DNA of 64,000 nucleotides, from NCBI RefSeq assembly GCF_039871655.1, contig NZ_JBDPLZ010000002.1:919780-983779 (forward strand), read 5' to 3'. This document shows, in pieces, positions 61,945 through 64,000 of this stretch (within the stretch, counting starts at the first letter, position 1; every line of letters starts with the position of its first letter). A model generated the notes under the pieces. The model had not been told where the DNA came from. It did no database searches and saw only the letters and a list, made by a program, of their open reading frames with translations. Both the position numbers and the translations under genes were made by a program. Source of the stretch: Actinocorallia sp039871655 (GTDB lineage Bacteria > Actinomycetota > Actinomycetes > Streptosporangiales > Streptosporangiaceae).

Positions 61945-63207
61945 GTGACCGACATCGTGGACGAACTGCAGTGGCGCGGCCTGCTGGCCCAGACCACCGA
62001 CGAGGAGTCGCTGCGCGCGGCCCTCTCGGCGGGGCCCGTCACGTATTACTGCGGATTCGACCCGACGGCGCCCAGCCTGCACGTCGGCAACCTCGTCCAG
62101 CTGCTGACCATGCGGCGGATCCAGAACGCCGGGCACAAGCCCCTGGCCCTGGTGGGCGGCGCGACCGGCCTGATCGGAGACCCGAGCGGACGTTCCAGCG
62201 AACGCCAGCTCAACTCCACCGAGGTCGTCGCCGGCTGGGTCAAGCGCATCCAGGAGCAGGTGGCGCGCTTCCTGTCCTTCGAAGGCGACAACGCCGTCCG
62301 GATGGTCAACAACCTCGACTGGACCGGGCCGATGTCGGTGATCGACTTCCTGCGGGACATCGGCAAGCACTTCCCGGTCAACAAGATGCTGGCCCGCGAG
62401 GTGGTGGCCTCCCGCCTGGAGATCGGCCTGTCCTACACGGAGTTCTCCTACCAGCTCCTGCAGAGCATGGACTTCCTGGAACTGCACCGCCGCTACGACT
62501 GCGTCCTGCAGAGCGGCGGCAGTGACCAGTGGGGCAACCTCACCGCGGGCGCCGACCTCATCCGCCGGGCCACCGGCCACCATGTGCACGCCATCGCGAC
62601 ACCGCTGCTCACCAAACCCGATGGCACCAAGTACGGCAAGACCGCCGGCGGGGCGATCTGGCTCGACCCCGAGCTGACCTCCCCGTACGCGTTCTTCCAG
62701 TACTGGGTGAACGTCGAGGACGGCGAGGTGGGCAAGCTCCTGCGCACCTTCAGCTTCCGGAGCCGCGAGGAGATCGAGGAACTGGAGAAGCAGTCGGCGG
62801 ATCGGCCCGCCGCGCGCATCGGTCAGAAGGCCCTCGCGGAGGAGCTGACGACCCTCGTCCACGGCGCGGAGGAGACGGACAAGGTGATAGCAGCCTCGGC
62901 CGCGCTGTTCGGTCAGGGCGGCCTCGAAGTCCTGGACGAACGCACCCTGGCCGCCGCGCTGGCGGAGGCCCCGCAGGGCACCGTGCCGGCGGGGGAGCTG
63001 CCGCCCGTCGCGGACCTCCTGGTGACGGCCGGGCTGTGCAAGAGCAAGTCCGAGGCCCGGCGCACGATCACCCAGGGCGGCGCCTACCTCAACAACGCCA
63101 AGGTGGAGACGGAGGAGGCGGTCCCCGACTCCGGCGACCTGCTGCACGGCCGCTTCCTCGTGCTGCGCCGAGGCAAGCGCAACATCGGGAGCATCGCCGT
63201 CAGCTGA
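61945..63207 (+). CDS. tyrS: Tyrosyl-tRNA synthetase
   Basis: 420 residues from a GTG; a longer frame from 61909 lacks support. Class I: YYCGFDPTAPSLHVGNLVQ (HIGH-like), QSGGSDQWGN near residue 195, and the KMSKS-like KYGKTAGG near 228. A C-terminal S4 domain ends LTAGLCKSKSEARRTITQGG / VLRRGKRNIGS. The leader holds a small GGTGCC/GGCACC hairpin (61888-61906) but no T-box. Confidence 0.96.
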   Translation: MTDIVDELQWRGLLAQTTDEESLRAALSAGPVTYYCGFDPTAPSLHVGNLVQLLTMRRIQNAGHKPLALVGGATGLIGDPSGRSSERQLNSTEVVAGWVKRIQEQVARFLSFEGDNAVRMVNNLDWTGPMSVIDFLRDIGKHFPVNKMLAREVVASRLEIGLSYTEFSYQLLQSMDFLELHRRYDCVLQSGGSDQWGNLTAGADLIRRATGHHVHAIATPLLTKPDGTKYGKTAGGAIWLDPELTSPYAFFQYWVNVEDGEVGKLLRTFSFRSREEIEELEKQSADRPAARIGQKALAEELTTLVHGAEETDKVIAASAALFGQGGLEVLDERTLAAALAEAPQGTVPAGELPPVADLLVTAGLCKSKSEARRTITQGGAYLNNAKVETEEAVPDSGDLLHGRFLVLRRGKRNIGSIAVS

Positions 63208-63224
63208 GGTAAGAATCAGCTGGT

Positions 63225-63261
63225 GAAAGGCCCTTCCGGAGCTCTTCCGGAAGGGCCTTTC
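63225..63261 (+). terminator. Terminator after tyrS
   Basis: A perfect 16-bp stem (63225-63240 with 63246-63261, loop GCTCT), 17 bp after the stop. It separates tyrS from the ribosomal RNA leader. Confidence 0.88.
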
Positions 63262-63384
63262 GCATGTTTCCAGCAAACATGCGGGAGATCCAGGTCACAA
63301 AAGGTTTGGCATAGGGAGGAACGGGACATCAATCTCGTACAGAAAGCCGTCTGAGCAGGCGTCGCGCGCTCCAGGAGCGCTGAT

Positions 63385-63413
63385 TTGACGTTGCCCCCAG
63401 GCGGCCGTAGTGT
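63385..63413 (+). promoter_or_regulatory. rRNA promoter P1 candidate
   Basis: TTGACG (63385-63390) and TAGTGT (63408-63413) are 17 bp apart. The leader 63208-63880 contains no protein gene. Confidence 0.65.
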
Positions 63414-63502
63414 TCTACCTGCCCCACGGGGGAGCGGGACGCGGAAGCGGCCGGCCCCGAGGGGAAACCCCATCTGACTCGACAGATCCGATCGGTTCGG
63501 TA

Positions 63503-63530
63503 TTAACCACTGAATCGGAACTGCTAAGTT
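63503..63530 (+). promoter_or_regulatory. rRNA promoter P2 candidate
   Basis: TTAACC (63503-63508) and TAAGTT (63525-63530) are 16 bp apart. It has the same spacing as P3 and the same downstream element, so it is probably a duplicated promoter whose -35 has weakened. Confidence 0.55.
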
Positions 63531-63539
63531 AAAAGGGTC

Positions 63540-63570
63540 GCAGCGAGGGAAACGCCGAAAGGCGCGAAAC
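63540..63570 (+). repeat. rRNA leader repeat, copy 1
   Basis: A 31-nt element beginning GCAGCGAGGGAAACGCCG. It is repeated at 63653-63683 with two differences and contains a CGCC/GGCG hairpin. Each copy starts about 10 nt after a -10 box, so it would form the 5' end of each transcript. Confidence 0.85.
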
Positions 63571-63615
63571 GAACTGCGGGGGCTGGTCCGGGAGAATCAA
63601 CTCGAAAGAGCGGAT

Positions 63616-63643
63616 TTGACAGGAAGAAACAGCCTGATAGGTT
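63616..63643 (+). promoter_or_regulatory. rRNA promoter P3, strongest candidate
   Basis: Consensus TTGACA (63616-63621) and TAGGTT (63638-63643), 16 bp apart, about 240 bp before 16S. Confidence 0.75.
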
Positions 63644-63652
63644 AGAAGAGCC

Positions 63653-63683
63653 GCAGCGAGGGAAACGCCGGAAGGCGCGGAAC
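63653..63683 (+). repeat. rRNA leader repeat, copy 2
   Basis: Second copy of the 31-nt leader element, 113 bp after copy 1. Confidence 0.85.
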
Positions 63684-63699
63684 ACTGCGAGTCCGTTTC

Positions 63700-63719
63700 T
63701 TGAGAACTCAACAGCGTGC
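63700..63719 (+). promoter_or_regulatory. rRNA leader antitermination/processing motif
   Basis: TTGAGAACTCAACAGCGTGC is a conserved leader motif I recall from actinobacterial rrn operons. It includes the small stem TTGAG/CTCAA. It probably acts in antitermination or RNA processing. Confidence 0.55.
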
Positions 63720-63879
63720 TAAAAGTCAGTGCCAAAATAACGGCCAGGACCTGTGGTTCTGGTCATCCTCGTCAAGAGGAACCTTTGAGGCAAATGCAAG
63801 GTCAGCCAAGACCTTGTTCTTGCCGGGTTTGAACACCAACAGGTTTGGCTCTCGTCTTCGGATGGGGGTCGTATGGACC

Positions 63880-64000
63880 TTAATGGAGAGTTTGATCCTG
63901 GCTCAGGACGAACGCTGGCGGCGTGCTTAACACATGCAAGTCGAGCGGAAAGGCCCTTCGGGGTACTCGAGCGGCGAACGGGTGAGTAACACGTGAGCAA
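63880..64000 (+). rRNA. rrs: 16S ribosomal RNA, 5' part only
   Basis: The start GGAGAGTTTGATCCTGGCTCAG is followed by GACGAACGCTGGCGGCGTGC and AACACATGCAAGTCGAGCGG. The V1 loop (GAAAGGCCCTTCGGGGTACTCGAGCGG) is of the Streptosporangiaceae kind. The gene runs off the window. The exact 5' end is approximate. Confidence 0.97.

Overview
The window is a high-GC actinobacterial chromosome segment. It has GTG/TTG starts, dense short-overlap operons, a four-domain ribosomal protein S1, a SigE-family sigma factor and an arginine cluster with an embedded argR. The start of a 16S rRNA gene at the right end reads like Streptosporangiaceae (for example Streptosporangium, Planobispora or Microbispora); this assignment rests on memory of 16S signatures, not on a search.

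Layout. 1-5.9 kb: 3' part of a secreted polysaccharide deacetylase, rpsA, a membrane protein with a degenerate endonuclease/exonuclease/phosphatase tail, a GNAT enzyme and coaE. 5.9-18.4 kb: an accessory block between coaE and uvrB, genes that usually sit close together in actinobacteria. It holds a secreted GDPD, a 1890-residue TIR / pseudo-phosphoesterase / NACHT / pentapeptide / WD40 protein that looks like a STAND-type immune sensor, a divergent SLC13/ArsB-type permease, a three-gene operon (unknown membrane protein, cupin-like protein, inositol-monophosphatase-family enzyme), a membrane-anchored DUF4352-like protein and a PRC-barrel/DUF2382 stress protein. 18.5-29.2 kb: uvrB, a DUF4126 membrane protein, a collagen-like 9-bp minisatellite, a TetR-like regulator, an SGNH hydrolase, a nitronate monooxygenase, a thiolase-fold/DUF35 pair sharing an operator with the monooxygenase, a cold-shock gene, a PhoX-like Tat protein and proline iminopeptidase.

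29.3-49 kb: a coiled-coil protein, then core genes: pyrG-NUDIX-xerD, parA-scpA-scpB-pseudouridine synthase-aroH-tyrA-cmk-der, infC-rpmI-rplT-SpoU methyltransferase, a STAS protein, a PAS histidine kinase and pheST. 49-51 kb: a SigE-type sigma factor overlapping a membrane-anchored propeller-like protein. 51-59.5 kb: argCJBDFRGH. 59.5-64 kb: an Mth938-like protein, a ClpX-type zinc finger/HTH protein behind a promoter with two matched palindromes, a 3-methyladenine glycosylase, a K+ channel-like protein, tyrS, and a ribosomal RNA leader with three candidate promoters leading into 16S rRNA.

How the genes work together. Most of the window is housekeeping: translation (rpsA, infC, rpmI, rplT, pheST, tyrS, rRNA), chromosome segregation and replication (scpAB, parA, xerD), nucleotides (pyrG, cmk), aromatic amino acids (aroH, tyrA) and arginine biosynthesis under its own repressor. 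The strongest candidate for something undescribed is the TIR-NACHT-WD40 protein with its metal-ligand-depleted phosphoesterase module. Next are the two-gene-set regulon marked by ACCGAAT-n3-ATTCGG(T/G) and the zinc-finger/HTH gene with dual operators. All functional calls come from reading motifs by eye; no database search was run.
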